A DNA stretch of 64,000 nucleotides from Arthrobacter sp042667405 (GTDB lineage: Bacteria > Actinomycetota > Actinomycetes > Actinomycetales > Micrococcaceae). Positions 40,219-48,960 of the stretch are shown in pieces (the first letter of the stretch is position 1; each line of letters opens with the position of its first letter). The notes below the pieces were generated by a model. It was not told the DNA's origin. It did no database searches and saw only the letters and a list, made by a program, of their open reading frames with translations. The stretch covers positions 1 to 64,000 of the forward strand of contig NZ_JBHVAL010000017.1 in assembly GCF_042667405.1 (NCBI RefSeq), given 5' to 3'. A program made the position numbers and the translations under genes.

Positions 40219-40236
40219 AGCTATTACGGGATAGCT
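40219..40236. promoter_or_regulatory. LysR-type operator candidate
   Basis: AGCTAT-N6-ATAGCT is a perfect inverted repeat in the 265-bp gap between lysR and pxpA. The AT-rich dyad and its position fit a LysR activation site. Confidence 0.55.
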
Positions 40237-40371
40237 AATAGGTCTTTGTGCCACATGGATGAACGGTGCGAGACTTTTGGATAGAACTTCAGGAAACGCT
40301 TTGGAATCATCAGGCGTTTGCCATTTACCCGGAATTCAATTCCCCTGAATAATCCATGGAAAGAGAAGCAC

Positions 40372-41160
40372 GTGAATGCGATAATTGATCTTGTAGCGGA
40401 TCTGGGAGAGGGATTTGGCGCCTACACCATTGGCGACGATTCCGAACTCCTGGAGATCGTCACAAGTGCGAATATCGCCTGCGGGTTCCATGCCGGCGAT
40501 CCGGACATCATGGCGGCCACTGTCGCTGAATGCGTTCGACGCGGAGTAGGCATTGGGGTCCACCCCAGCTTCCCCGATCTGCGCGGATTTGGCCGCCGGG
40601 ACATGGGCCTTTCTGCAGGCGAAGTCCAAAACGATGTCCTGTACCAGCTGGGTGCACTGAATGGCTTTGCCGGCTTCCACGGCACCAAGGTCACGCACCT
40701 TGCTCCCCATGGCAGGCTCGGGAACCTCGTCGCTGTTCGACCCGACTACGCAAAGGCAGTAGCCGAAGCCGCGGCGCGCGTGGATCGTGAGCTGATTGTC
40801 GTGGCCCAGGACGGCGAACTTGCCACAGCTTCACGGGAAGCAGGGCTGGACGTAGCGATCGTGGGCATCGTGGACCGCGCCTACCAGGAAGATGGCACGC
40901 TGGTTCCCCGCAGCCAGCCCGGCGCCGTCCTGCACGATCCCGCGGAAATCGTCGACCGTACCTTGCGCATGGTGGTTGACGGCAAGCTCCGCTGCGCCAA
41001 CGGCATGGATATGGATATCGACGTCGACACCCTCCTCCTGCACGGAGACAACCCGGGCGCTGTTGAACTGGCTCGTCGGATCCGAACGGAACTCACCTCC
41101 GCCGGTGTGCGTATCGCCCCACTTGCCCAGGTCATGGACGCGAAGAAGAAGGCGGCCTGA
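40372..41160 (+). CDS. pxpA: 5-oxoprolinase subunit A (LamB/YcsF family)
   Basis: 262 residues. The start IIDLVADLGEGFGAYTIGDDSELLEIVTSANIACGFHAGDPDIM is the LamB/YcsF signature, followed by GVGIGVHPSFPDLRGFGRRDM and HLAPHGRLGN. With PxpB and PxpC it forms the ATP-dependent complex opening 5-oxoproline to glutamate. GTG at 40372 follows GGAAAGAG. In this context (transporter, SDR, RraA) a related lactam may be the true substrate; this is inference. Confidence 0.88.
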   Translation: MNAIIDLVADLGEGFGAYTIGDDSELLEIVTSANIACGFHAGDPDIMAATVAECVRRGVGIGVHPSFPDLRGFGRRDMGLSAGEVQNDVLYQLGALNGFAGFHGTKVTHLAPHGRLGNLVAVRPDYAKAVAEAAARVDRELIVVAQDGELATASREAGLDVAIVGIVDRAYQEDGTLVPRSQPGAVLHDPAEIVDRTLRMVVDGKLRCANGMDMDIDVDTLLLHGDNPGAVELARRIRTELTSAGVRIAPLAQVMDAKKKAA

Positions 41161-41161
41161 C

Positions 41162-41908
41162 ATGTCCGTGCTCTCAACGGCCCCCACTGAAGTGTACGAA
41201 TCCGGTGACTCGGCACTTCGCGTGGTGGCCATCTCCGAGGCCAGCGAAGCCAATTGGCTGACAGTCCACCGCCTGGCTGACTGGCTGGAAGGCTGTGGCG
41301 CGGAAGGTCTTCACGGTGCCGTGCCAACGTACGATTCCGTCCTGGTGGAGTTCGATCCCGTCCTGGTATCGGCCCGCCAGGTCCGCGCCTTCGTCAAACT
41401 CGGGCTCCTTGAACTCGCCCACGCAGATGAGACGACACAAGCACCCCGGGAGTTCGATGTTCCCGTGGTCTACGGAGGCCAGTACGGTCCGGACCTGGAA
41501 CGCGTCGCTGAGCACCAGGGAATCTCCGTCGAGGAAGTCATACGGCTCCATAGCGAAAAAACGTACACCGTGCGCTGCCTTGGCGCCCCGGCGGGCTCAC
41601 CCATGATGGACGGGCCAGCCTTCCCCAAGCCAGTACCCAGGCTGAAGGATCCCCGCCTCAGCGTTCCGGCGGGTGCGGTGGCCGTGGCCGGCCGACAGGC
41701 GGTCATCGCCCCCGCGGTCGCCCCCGGCGGTTGGTGCGTCATTGGCCAGACACCCTTGTCCGTCCTGAACATCCGGCGTGAACCCCTGGTCCCGTATAAG
41801 CCGGGCGACATCGTCAGGTTCAGGCAGATCAGCGTGGAGGACTTCAGTGCCTACGTCGGCAGGGATCTGGAGCCGCGGTCCCTGGAAAGCCTGGAGCGCC
41901 AGCCATGA
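41162..41908 (+). CDS. pxpB: 5-oxoprolinase subunit B family protein (AHS1)
   Basis: 248 residues of the allophanate-hydrolase-subunit-1 fold. YESGDSALRVVAI, HGAVPTYDSVLVEFDPVLVS, FDVPVVYGGQYGPDLERVAEHQGISVEEVIRLHS and the C-terminal GGWCVIGQTPLSVLNIRREPLVPYKPGDIVRFRQIS match PxpB/KipI. It starts one base after the pxpA stop and its end overlaps pxpC (ATGA). Confidence 0.9.
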   Translation: MSVLSTAPTEVYESGDSALRVVAISEASEANWLTVHRLADWLEGCGAEGLHGAVPTYDSVLVEFDPVLVSARQVRAFVKLGLLELAHADETTQAPREFDVPVVYGGQYGPDLERVAEHQGISVEEVIRLHSEKTYTVRCLGAPAGSPMMDGPAFPKPVPRLKDPRLSVPAGAVAVAGRQAVIAPAVAPGGWCVIGQTPLSVLNIRREPLVPYKPGDIVRFRQISVEDFSAYVGRDLEPRSLESLERQP

Positions 41909-42918
41909 GCGCCGGGATCCTGGTTCAGCAGCCTGGGAACGCAGTGGTCACGGACCTCGGCAGGACCCGTGGCCCACGCTTCGGCCTCCCCGTCAACGGT
42001 GCGCTCGACCAGTACTCCGCCAGGGCAGCCAACATCCTGGCCGGAAACCTGGACAATGACCCCTTGGTGGAAATCACCGCGCTCGATTTCCGCATGAAAG
42101 CAAACACCGACCTCCTGATCGCCGTGACGGGTGCGCCCCTTACCCTTACGGTGGGTGGACGGCCCTGCAGCCAGTGGGAACCGGTCTCCGTACGTGCAGG
42201 CGAGTCGGTTTCCATCCGGGGAATCAACCGCGGCCTTCGTGCCTATCTGGCCGTCCATGGCTCCCTCGAGGCGGAGACGCTTTTGGGCAGCGCAGCCCCG
42301 GACACAGTGGTGGGCTTCGGGCTTCAGCTGAGGGAGGGCAGTACCTTGGCCACCCGGCGCAGCGTCGTCCCCGTACGCCAGCCGTACTTCGACCTTCCCC
42401 TTTTCCGGCTCGGCCTTGAACGGCCGAGCATGGGTTCAGACTTGTCGGTCGATGTGACCGACGGGCCGGACGTTGCCGAGTTCGGCACCTCCGGTGATCT
42501 GCTCTTCACTTCCGAGTACACCGTCAGCGGACGCAGCAACCACATCGGCCTGCGGCTCGGAGGGGAACTACCGGAAAGAACCTCCAGCGGTGAGGTGCTT
42601 TCCCGCGGCGTGCCAGTGGGCGCCGTCGAGGTCCCCTCAAGGGAAGAACTGCTGGTACTGCACCGGGGACGCGGCGTCACCGCCGGGTATCCCGTGCTCG
42701 CAGTAGTCACCAGCACCGGACTGGATGTCCTGGCCCAGGCGCGGCCAGGGGACAAAGTCCGTTTTCGGAAAACCACAGTGGCAGAAGCAACTGCCGCCCA
42801 CCGGCGCTCGCGGGCCCAGCTTGAAACCCTCCGCGAATCCGTCAACACCGTCTTCGGACTCCTCGGCATCGGATGCCGTCCCCAATGGCAGGACCTGCCA
42901 GTTGCGGCATGCAGCTAA
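41905..42918 (+). CDS. pxpC: 5-oxoprolinase subunit C family protein (AHS2)
   Basis: 337 residues of the biotin-dependent carboxyltransferase/AHS2 family. VTDLGRTRGPRFGLPVNGALDQYSARAANILAGN, a central Arg-rich core (GINRGLRAYLAVHG) and SGRSNHIGLRLGG with GVPVGAVEVP are typical of PxpC/KipA. The start overlaps pxpB by 4 bp. Together the three subunits form the ATP-dependent lactamase. Confidence 0.9.
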   Translation: MSAGILVQQPGNAVVTDLGRTRGPRFGLPVNGALDQYSARAANILAGNLDNDPLVEITALDFRMKANTDLLIAVTGAPLTLTVGGRPCSQWEPVSVRAGESVSIRGINRGLRAYLAVHGSLEAETLLGSAAPDTVVGFGLQLREGSTLATRRSVVPVRQPYFDLPLFRLGLERPSMGSDLSVDVTDGPDVAEFGTSGDLLFTSEYTVSGRSNHIGLRLGGELPERTSSGEVLSRGVPVGAVEVPSREELLVLHRGRGVTAGYPVLAVVTSTGLDVLAQARPGDKVRFRKTTVAEATAAHRRSRAQLETLRESVNTVFGLLGIGCRPQWQDLPVAACS

Positions 42919-42975
42919 AGAACCTGTCGTAATACCTCGTAGGCGTTGCTACGCTCATCCCAGTAAGGAAAAGTC

Positions 42976-44316
42976 ATGACCGCAAGCACCAACGCTGCGC
43001 CAACGCAGCATGAGCGGCTCACGGGCCGCCAAACCCGCAAAGTTGTCACCGCGGGTTGTGTGGGCATCTTCGTGGAACTGTACGACAACGGCATTTTCGC
43101 CTTCATGGCGGGAACCCTGGCGCTCGTCTTCCTGGCCCCTGGAAACCCGGACAACGCCCTGCTTTTCGTGTTCGCCGGATATGCGGTCTCGTTCTTCGTC
43201 CGCCCGCTGGGTGCAGTGGTCTGCGGCTACCTCGGCGACCGGATCGGCAGGCAGAAGCTACTGGTCTTTGTGATCCTGCTGATCAGCGTTGCGACGGCCG
43301 GCATCGGCCTGCTGCCCCCTTACGCCGCCATTGGCATTGCCGCACCAATTCTCCTGGTCTTCCTGCGGTTGCTTCAGGGCTTCTCCGTTGGCGGCGAAGC
43401 TGCCGGCGCCATGACGTTCCTCGCTGAGCACGCTCCCGAAGGCAAGCGCGGCATCATCACCTCCTACGCACAGATCGCCTCCTTCGCGGCGCTGCTCACC
43501 GGTACTTTGGTGGCCTACTCCATGTCGCCCTGGCTCACCCAGGCAGCGATCGACGGCGGCGGCTTCGGTTCGTTCGCATGGCGCATTCCGTTCCTGGTCG
43601 CCATCCCCATGGGCATCATCGGCTGGTACATCCGTAAAGCAATCAGCGATACCCCCAACTTCGAGAAGCTGAAGGAAGAGGGCGGTCTCTCCAAGAACCC
43701 GCTCAAGGAAGCCTTCCAGTCCAAGGAACACCGCCGCGCCATGCTGTTGGCCCTCTTCATCCCGCTGATGAACGGCTCCGGCTACTACGTCCTGTTTTCC
43801 TACATGCCCACGTTCCTCAAGGGTAAGCAGCTCAACTTCACCATCGGTGAGGCACTGCTTGTCACGGCCTGCAGCCTGGTTGTCATTTGCATCGCCATCC
43901 CCTTCATGGGTGCCCTGTCCGATCGCATTGGCCGGAAGAAGGTCATCGCCGGTTCCGCCATCGCCATGGCTGTTCTAGGAATTCCCTCCTACGCCCTCAT
44001 CGCTACCGGTGAGATGGGCCTGGCCATCCTTGGCGCCAGCATCATGGCCATCGTCTTCGCCGGCCACACCGCGGTGATCCACATCCTGATCGTGGAGCTC
44101 TTCCCCACCCGCGTCCGTTACTCCGCCTATGGCCTGGGCTACAACATCTCCTCGGCCCTGTTCGGCGGTACCGCCCCGCTGCTCATGACCTGGCTGATCA
44201 GCAGCACCAACAACATCTACATGCCGGCGTTCTACGCAGTCATTACCGCCCTCGGCACGCTCATCGCGGTGAGCACCGTCAAGGACCGTGCCCACGAACC
44301 GCTCCGCGACGCCTGA
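42976..44316 (+). CDS. MFS transporter of the metabolite:H+ symporter (MHS) family
   Basis: 446 residues with 12 predicted membrane segments. FFVRPLGAVVCGYLGDRIGRQKLL is the MHS signature (as in ProP, KgtP, ShiA), with LLQGFSVGGEAAGAMTFLAEHAPEGKRG and a second GALSDRIGRKK repeat. It probably imports the substrate of the pxpABC pathway (an organic acid or lactam). Start after TAAGGA. It is the fourth gene of the operon, with a hairpin after it. Confidence 0.9.
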   Translation: MTASTNAAPTQHERLTGRQTRKVVTAGCVGIFVELYDNGIFAFMAGTLALVFLAPGNPDNALLFVFAGYAVSFFVRPLGAVVCGYLGDRIGRQKLLVFVILLISVATAGIGLLPPYAAIGIAAPILLVFLRLLQGFSVGGEAAGAMTFLAEHAPEGKRGIITSYAQIASFAALLTGTLVAYSMSPWLTQAAIDGGGFGSFAWRIPFLVAIPMGIIGWYIRKAISDTPNFEKLKEEGGLSKNPLKEAFQSKEHRRAMLLALFIPLMNGSGYYVLFSYMPTFLKGKQLNFTIGEALLVTACSLVVICIAIPFMGALSDRIGRKKVIAGSAIAMAVLGIPSYALIATGEMGLAILGASIMAIVFAGHTAVIHILIVELFPTRVRYSAYGLGYNISSALFGGTAPLLMTWLISSTNNIYMPAFYAVITALGTLIAVSTVKDRAHEPLRDA

Positions 44317-44329
44317 AGCACCGACCACC

Positions 44330-44361
44330 GGCGGGCGCAGTCCACTCGGATTGCGCCCGCC
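44330..44361 (+). terminator. Intra-operon hairpin
   Basis: GGCGGGCGCA (44330-44339) and TGCGCCCGCC (44352-44361) form a 10-bp stem between the transporter and SDR genes, probably partial termination or RNA stabilisation. Confidence 0.5.
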
Positions 44362-44384
44362 CAATTCCCCACTTTGGAGGACCA

Positions 44385-45134
44385 ATGTCTTTTTCCGACT
44401 ACACCACCGCCCTCGTTACCGGAGCTTCCACCGGCATGGGTGCAGCCATCGCGGAGCGCCTGGCAAAGCGCGGACTCACCGTCCACGCCGTGGCACGCAA
44501 CGCCGAACGCCTCACTGAACTTGCCGACCGTACCGGAGCAGTCCCGCATGTGGTGGACCTGACCGACACAGCCGCGCTGGCCGCCGTCGTGAGTGAACTC
44601 AAGGTGGATGTCCTGGTGAACTGTGCCGGCGTTTCCCGCCCGGGCAATATCCTGGATTCCTCGGAAGCCGACATTGACGAGCTGGTGGACGTGAACCTCC
44701 GGGGACTGCTGCAGCTGACCCGCCTGGTCCTCCCCGGCATGGTGGAGCGCGACCTTGGCCACGTGATCAACATCAGCTCGATTGCCGGCGTGTACAACTT
44801 CTACGGCCACACCGTTTACCACGCCACCAAGGCGGCTGTGCACCAGATTTCCCGGCAGCTCCGCAACGACACCGTCGGCAAGCGGATCCGCGTCACGGAG
44901 ATCTGCCCGGGCCGCGTGGAGACGGAGATCTTCGGCCGCAACCTCGGCGGCACGCCGGAGGCCATGGAAGAAGCGTGGAAGACCTACTACGAAGGCTACG
45001 AATCCCTTACCACGGACGACATCGTCAACGCCCTGGACTACGCGATCGAAACTCCGCGGCACGTCAACGTTGGAATGCTCGAACTCATGCCGACGTTCCA
45101 GGTCCCCGGCGGTCTGGTGTTCGACCGGCGCTGA
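44385..45134 (+). CDS. SDR-family oxidoreductase
   Basis: 249 residues of the classical SDR type: ALVTGASTGMGAAIAERLAKRG, VLVNCAGVSRPG, INISSIAGVYNF (Ser), YHATKAAV (Tyr-x3-Lys) and CPGRVETEIFG. It resembles 3-hydroxy acid or serine dehydrogenases of the YdfG type. GGAGGA precedes the ATG. It lies 68 bp after the MHS gene on the same strand and ends at a strong terminator, so it is probably the last gene of the pxp operon. Confidence 0.88.
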   Translation: MSFSDYTTALVTGASTGMGAAIAERLAKRGLTVHAVARNAERLTELADRTGAVPHVVDLTDTAALAAVVSELKVDVLVNCAGVSRPGNILDSSEADIDELVDVNLRGLLQLTRLVLPGMVERDLGHVINISSIAGVYNFYGHTVYHATKAAVHQISRQLRNDTVGKRIRVTEICPGRVETEIFGRNLGGTPEAMEEAWKTYYEGYESLTTDDIVNALDYAIETPRHVNVGMLELMPTFQVPGGLVFDRR

Positions 45135-45196
45135 CCTCTTCTGGTCCCGCGCCCCTTAGGTTCCGGCGGCACTCACTCCCGTCGCCGGAAATACAA

Positions 45197-45226
45197 GCTG
45201 GCGGCCGCGTATTCGCGGCCGCCAGC
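45197..45226. terminator. Bidirectional terminator
   Basis: GCTGGCGGCCGCG (45197-45209) pairs perfectly over 13 bp with CGCGGCCGCCAGC (45214-45226) around TATT, between the convergent SDR and thioesterase genes. Confidence 0.85.
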
Positions 45227-45271
45227 ACCCGTTTAAGATGTGTATTCGCCGGGATGACGACGGCGGCTGGT

Positions 45272-45706
45272 TCAGTCTTGGTCCAGCGTTTCGGTCAGGT
45301 GATGCGTCGGGATCCGGTCGCGGTCGTACGTGATCTCGGTGTAACCATGGGGCTGGGGTCGCCCGTCGGAGCCAAGGTTGACGAACACGATCTCGTCGAT
45401 GGTGAGGATGGCTTGCCGGGTGATCATGTTCCGGACCTCTGCGCGCATGGTCAGGGACGTCCGGCCGAATCGCTTGGCTGTCAATCCCATCTCAATGAGG
45501 TCACCCTGGACGGCCGAGCTCACGAAGTTGATTTCGGAGATGTACTTGGTGACCGCGCGGCCGTTGCCCAATTGGAGGATGGCGTAGATCGCGGCCTCTT
45601 CATCGATCCACTTCAGCAGGCTGCCGCCGAAGAGTGTGCCATTGGCGTTAAGGTCCTCGGGCCGCACCCATTTGCGGGTGCGGAAGGTGATGTCTGCTTT
45701 TTCCAT
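45272..45706 (-). CDS. Acyl-CoA thioesterase (hotdog fold)
   Basis: 144 residues. TRKWVRPEDLNANGTLFGGSLLKWIDEEAAIYAI is the YciA/BACH-type hotdog motif with the catalytic Asn/Gly loop and Asp, followed by KYISEINFVSSAVQGDLIE. It hydrolyses acyl-CoA, substrate range unknown. TAATCT (45718-45713 on the minus strand) lies exactly 6 nt before the ATG with no ribosome site: a clear leaderless promoter. Confidence 0.88.
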   Translation of the reverse strand: MEKADITFRTRKWVRPEDLNANGTLFGGSLLKWIDEEAAIYAILQLGNGRAVTKYISEINFVSSAVQGDLIEMGLTAKRFGRTSLTMRAEVRNMITRQAILTIDEIVFVNLGSDGRPQPHGYTEITYDRDRIPTHHLTETLDQD

Positions 45707-45765
45707 AATCCGAGATTATCGAACCGGCGCAACTCCCCGCTGGATGTTGCGCCGGAGATCCTTAC

Positions 45766-46269
45766 CTAGGCCATTGCGGTGTGCGCTGCGCTGTGTGAAT
45801 CGAGCCGCTTCGAATAGCAATACGATTCCTCGACGCCAACGTAGGGACCAAAGTTGGGCACCGCAGCAAAACCCGCGCTCTCATAGAAGCTGCGTCCGTC
45901 CGACTGGGCCGACCCCGCCTCGGCTGCGATCACGCTGAAGCCGTGTGAATGGGCCTGGGCTTCAAGCGCTGCCAGGATGGAGCTCGCGACTCCCGATCCA
46001 CGGGCATACGGCACCACGTACAAGCGCTTGATCTCAGCCGTCTTTTCGTCAAGCATCCTCAAACCGCCACAGCCGAGAGGCTGGCCCGAGCATTTTTCGT
46101 ACGCCACCACAAAGACTGCGGTGTCAGCTTCCGACGGCGGCGGCCCGGGCTCATGGTCAGTGCTTCCGAAGCGCGTATCCAGTTCTGCCTGCTGCGCGGC
46201 CCGGAGGTCGGCGCCCACGGGGTTGGCCCACGTGACCTGCCGGATATTGAGCCGGGGGTTGGTCTGCAT
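45766..46269 (-). CDS. GNAT family N-acetyltransferase
   Basis: 167 residues. Motif A is LYVVPYARGSGVASSILAALEAQAHSHGF (acetyl-CoA pyrophosphate loop RGSGVA), preceded by CGGLRMLDEKTAEIKRL and followed by ESAGFAAVPNFGPY. The acceptor is unknown. Single minus-strand gene, 60 bp before the thioesterase gene. Confidence 0.85.
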   Translation of the reverse strand: MQTNPRLNIRQVTWANPVGADLRAAQQAELDTRFGSTDHEPGPPPSEADTAVFVVAYEKCSGQPLGCGGLRMLDEKTAEIKRLYVVPYARGSGVASSILAALEAQAHSHGFSVIAAEAGSAQSDGRSFYESAGFAAVPNFGPYVGVEESYCYSKRLDSHSAAHTAMA

Positions 46270-46372
46270 TTGTGCCTCGATTCGCCGGGTTTCGGGGAGG
46301 TGTCTATGCGTCTTAACCCTAGGCAGGCGGGGTTACCGTGGTGTTTCCTTCGCGTAAGCGTCCGGAGAAATG

Positions 46373-46428
46373 CGGGCTTCCCGTGCGTTGTGGGGCCTGC
46401 TTTGCGGGGCTTCCCGTGCGTTTGGGGC
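46373..46428. repeat. Imperfect direct repeat
   Basis: GGGCTTCCCGTGCGTT occurs at about 46374 and, with a one-base change in its surroundings, again at about 46407, in the gap between the GNAT and phosphatase genes. No gene or hairpin is evident in this gap. Confidence 0.5.
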
Positions 46429-46453
46429 GCAGAGCGGGCCTCGCAGCGTTGGC

Positions 46454-47110
46454 CTACAGTGCCTCGCCCGTGGGGTCCTCGGCGGTTTGGTCCACCAAAG
46501 CCATCCCGCCCACGGGGATCTGGTCCCAGTGCAGCACCTTCCAGCCGTTTTTGGTGTCGCCTTCCAACGCCACGATTCCGGTGTTGGGTAATTGGTGCGT
46601 TTGGGCGAATACGGTGTCGATGTCAGTCGCCCTTCGTCCGGCCCAGCAACGGATGGCGGCGCCGTGACTGACGATCACCGCCGTCCGGTGTCCGGCGGCC
46701 ACCACCTCCTCTACCGATGCGTCGAAGCGGGCGAAGAAGTCGTGACCGTTGAAAGCTCCGGGCATTCGCACGTCCAAGTCGCCGTCAGTCCAGGCGAAAA
46801 CAGTGTTCATGTAGCGCAGGTGCGACTCGTGATCTGTCTTCTTCTCCAGGCTGCCGGCCTCAATCTCGTGGACTCCGGCCAGAATGGTTGGGTGCAGGCC
46901 GGTCGCTTTTGCCAGCGGAAGCACAGTGCGCTGGGTGCGGAGGAGAATAGAGGTGTACAAGGCATCGATGGTTTCATCTGCCAGCGCTTCCGGCAGCGCG
47001 GCCGCCTGGCGTTCCCCGAGCGCAGTCAACCCTGGACCGGGAAAGGCCGTGTCCAGCTCACCTGCGACGTTGCCGGGGGTTTGTCCGTGCCTGATCAACA
47101 GGAGCTTCAT
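46454..47110 (-). CDS. Histidine phosphatase family protein (second copy)
   Basis: 218 residues. MKLLLIRHGQTPGNVAGELDTAFPGPGLTALGERQ has the catalytic RHG motif (His8), and VIVSHGAAIRCWAG the second His. It is only distantly like the copy at 7991. Substrate unknown. The ATG follows GGAGCGGAG. Confidence 0.88.
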   Translation of the reverse strand: MKLLLIRHGQTPGNVAGELDTAFPGPGLTALGERQAAALPEALADETIDALYTSILLRTQRTVLPLAKATGLHPTILAGVHEIEAGSLEKKTDHESHLRYMNTVFAWTDGDLDVRMPGAFNGHDFFARFDASVEEVVAAGHRTAVIVSHGAAIRCWAGRRATDIDTVFAQTHQLPNTGIVALEGDTKNGWKVLHWDQIPVGGMALVDQTAEDPTGEAL

Positions 47111-47324
47111 GGTGCTCCGCTCCTAACGTTGTTCCTTTGGGGATGCTTCTTCCCGGTGCTGCTTCTTTTCTGCCCGGTAGTCTCCAGCCAATCAGCCGCC
47201 GGGGTCCTGAAACAGCCCGACACGCCGTGTCCTCAGCCTCGTGACGAGAGCCCTTGAGCCAAGACATCGGGAGACCCGGCCGCTAACCGTGGAAGCCTTC
47301 GAGCTACCACGGCCCGGTTAAAGC

Positions 47325-47363
47325 ACGACGGCGGGCGGGGCACCTGGCCCCGCCCGCCGTCGT
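47325..47363. terminator. Terminator after purB
   Basis: ACGACGGCGGGCGGGGC (47325-47341) pairs perfectly over 17 bp with its complement at 47347-47363 around a 5-nt loop, just past the purB stop. Confidence 0.85.
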
Positions 47364-47387
47364 CGAGCGTTTGTCGCTGAAGCGTGT

Positions 47388-48794
47388 TTACTTCAGGTGG
47401 TCCACCAGCTTGTCGGCGATGCCCGTGTACTTGCCCGGGGTCAGCGCAAGCAAGCGTGCCTCGGCGTCAGCGGAAAGCCCGAGGCTCTGGACGAATTCCT
47501 GCATGCGGGCGCCGTCCACGCGCTGCCCACGGGTGAGGTCCTTGAGGCGTTCGTACGGGTTCTCCATGCCTTCGACGCCGGCAATGGCTTCGGCGCGCAT
47601 GACCATCTGGATGGCTTCGCCCAGGACTTCCCAGTTGGTATCGAGGTCGCCTGCCAGGACTTCCTCGGCTACGTCCAGTGCCTTGAGGCCCTTGGCGACG
47701 TTGGAGATGGCAAGCAGTGAGTGGCCGAAAGCCACACCGATGTTGCGCTGGGAGGAAGAGTCGGTCAGGTCGCGCTGCCAGCGGGAAGTCACCAGCGTTG
47801 CCGCCAATGTGTCCAGAAGGCCGTTGGAGATCTCCAGGTTGGCTTCGGCGTTCTCGAAGCGGATCGGGTTCACCTTGTGCGGCATGGTGGAGGAACCCGT
47901 GGCGCCGGCGACCGGGATCTGGCGGAAGTAGCCGATGGAGATGTAGCTCCAAATGTCTGTGCAGACGTTGTGCAGGATGCGGTTGAAGCGGGCGATGTCG
48001 GCGTACAGTTCGGCCTGCCAGTCGTGGCTTTCGATCTGCGTGGTCAGCGGGTTCCAGGTGAGGCCCAAGCCTTCAACGAAGGACTTTGCCACAGCTTCCC
48101 AATCAGCGCCCGGCACGGATGCGACGTGGGCGGCGTAGGTGCCGGTGGCTCCGTTGATCTTGCCAAGGAACTCGGTCTTGGCAATGCGTGAGAGCTGGCG
48201 GTTCAAGCGGTGCGCGATGACGGCCAGTTCTTTGCCGAGCGTGGTGGGGGTGGCGGGCTGGCCGTGCGTACGGGACAACATGGGCACTGAGCGGTTTTCT
48301 TCCGCCATGGCCTCGATCTGCTTCACCAATGCAGTGGCGTTGGGCAACCAGACGTCCTCCACGGCACCCTTGATTCCCACGGCGTAGGAGAGGTTGTTGA
48401 TGTCCTCGGAGGTGCACCCGAAGTGGACCATGGCAGTCAGGTTCTCGATGCCAATCGCCGGCAGGCGGCGGGCGATGTAGTACTCGACGGCCTTGACGTC
48501 GTGAACCGTGACAGCCTCGATCTCGGCGAGCTCATTGACCGACGAAGCATCGAATTCCGTGACGATGGCCCGCAGCTGCGCAATCTGCGACTCGGAGAGC
48601 GGGCCGGCGCCCGGAAGAACGGACTGGCTGGTCAGGTGGATGAGCCACTCAACTTCGACATGAACGCGATCGCGGTTCAGCGCGGCCTCGGACAAGTAGT
48701 CAACGAGAGGTGCGACGGCGGCACGGTAGCGGCCATCAAGGGCGCCAAGGGCCAGGGGTTCGGAAGCGAGGGACACACGAGGGGATTCAGCCAT
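47388..48794 (-). CDS. purB: Adenylosuccinate lyase
   Basis: 468 residues of the fumarase/aspartase superfamily. GSSTMPHKVNPIRFEN is the family signature and SRTHGQPATPTTLGKELAV carries the catalytic His. It matches the E. coli-type PurB: two beta-elimination steps in purine synthesis, releasing fumarate. Single gene with DnaA-box-like repeats upstream and a strong terminator downstream. Confidence 0.96.
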   Translation of the reverse strand: MAESPRVSLASEPLALGALDGRYRAAVAPLVDYLSEAALNRDRVHVEVEWLIHLTSQSVLPGAGPLSESQIAQLRAIVTEFDASSVNELAEIEAVTVHDVKAVEYYIARRLPAIGIENLTAMVHFGCTSEDINNLSYAVGIKGAVEDVWLPNATALVKQIEAMAEENRSVPMLSRTHGQPATPTTLGKELAVIAHRLNRQLSRIAKTEFLGKINGATGTYAAHVASVPGADWEAVAKSFVEGLGLTWNPLTTQIESHDWQAELYADIARFNRILHNVCTDIWSYISIGYFRQIPVAGATGSSTMPHKVNPIRFENAEANLEISNGLLDTLAATLVTSRWQRDLTDSSSQRNIGVAFGHSLLAISNVAKGLKALDVAEEVLAGDLDTNWEVLGEAIQMVMRAEAIAGVEGMENPYERLKDLTRGQRVDGARMQEFVQSLGLSADAEARLLALTPGKYTGIADKLVDHLK

Positions 48795-48844
48795 GGTCCC
48801 TATTCTTTCATGCTCGGCGCAGAGGCCGGGGTCGATGACGGCGC

Positions 48845-48874
48845 TATGTGGATGACCGTCAGGTTATCCACATA
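48845..48874. promoter_or_regulatory. Inverted repeat with perfect DnaA box upstream of purB
   Basis: TATGTGGAT (48845-48853) and ATCCACATA (48866-48874) are perfect inverted repeats 12 bp apart. TTATCCACA (48865-48873) is the exact DnaA-box consensus. They lie 51-80 bp before purB, divergent from the WXG-like gene. Confidence 0.5.
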
Positions 48875-48960
48875 CGCAACTTCGTTCCTTCCTTCCGTCT
48901 CTGCCCATCCGTAGCGTTTTGGGTACCAATCAGCAGAACGACCACTGGAGTACACCCGCC

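Noticed and set aside
47280..47324. tRNA-like stretch before the purB terminator
   Set aside because: A short inverted repeat (CCGTGG/CCACGG) is present, but no cloverleaf with acceptor stem and T-arm can be formed.
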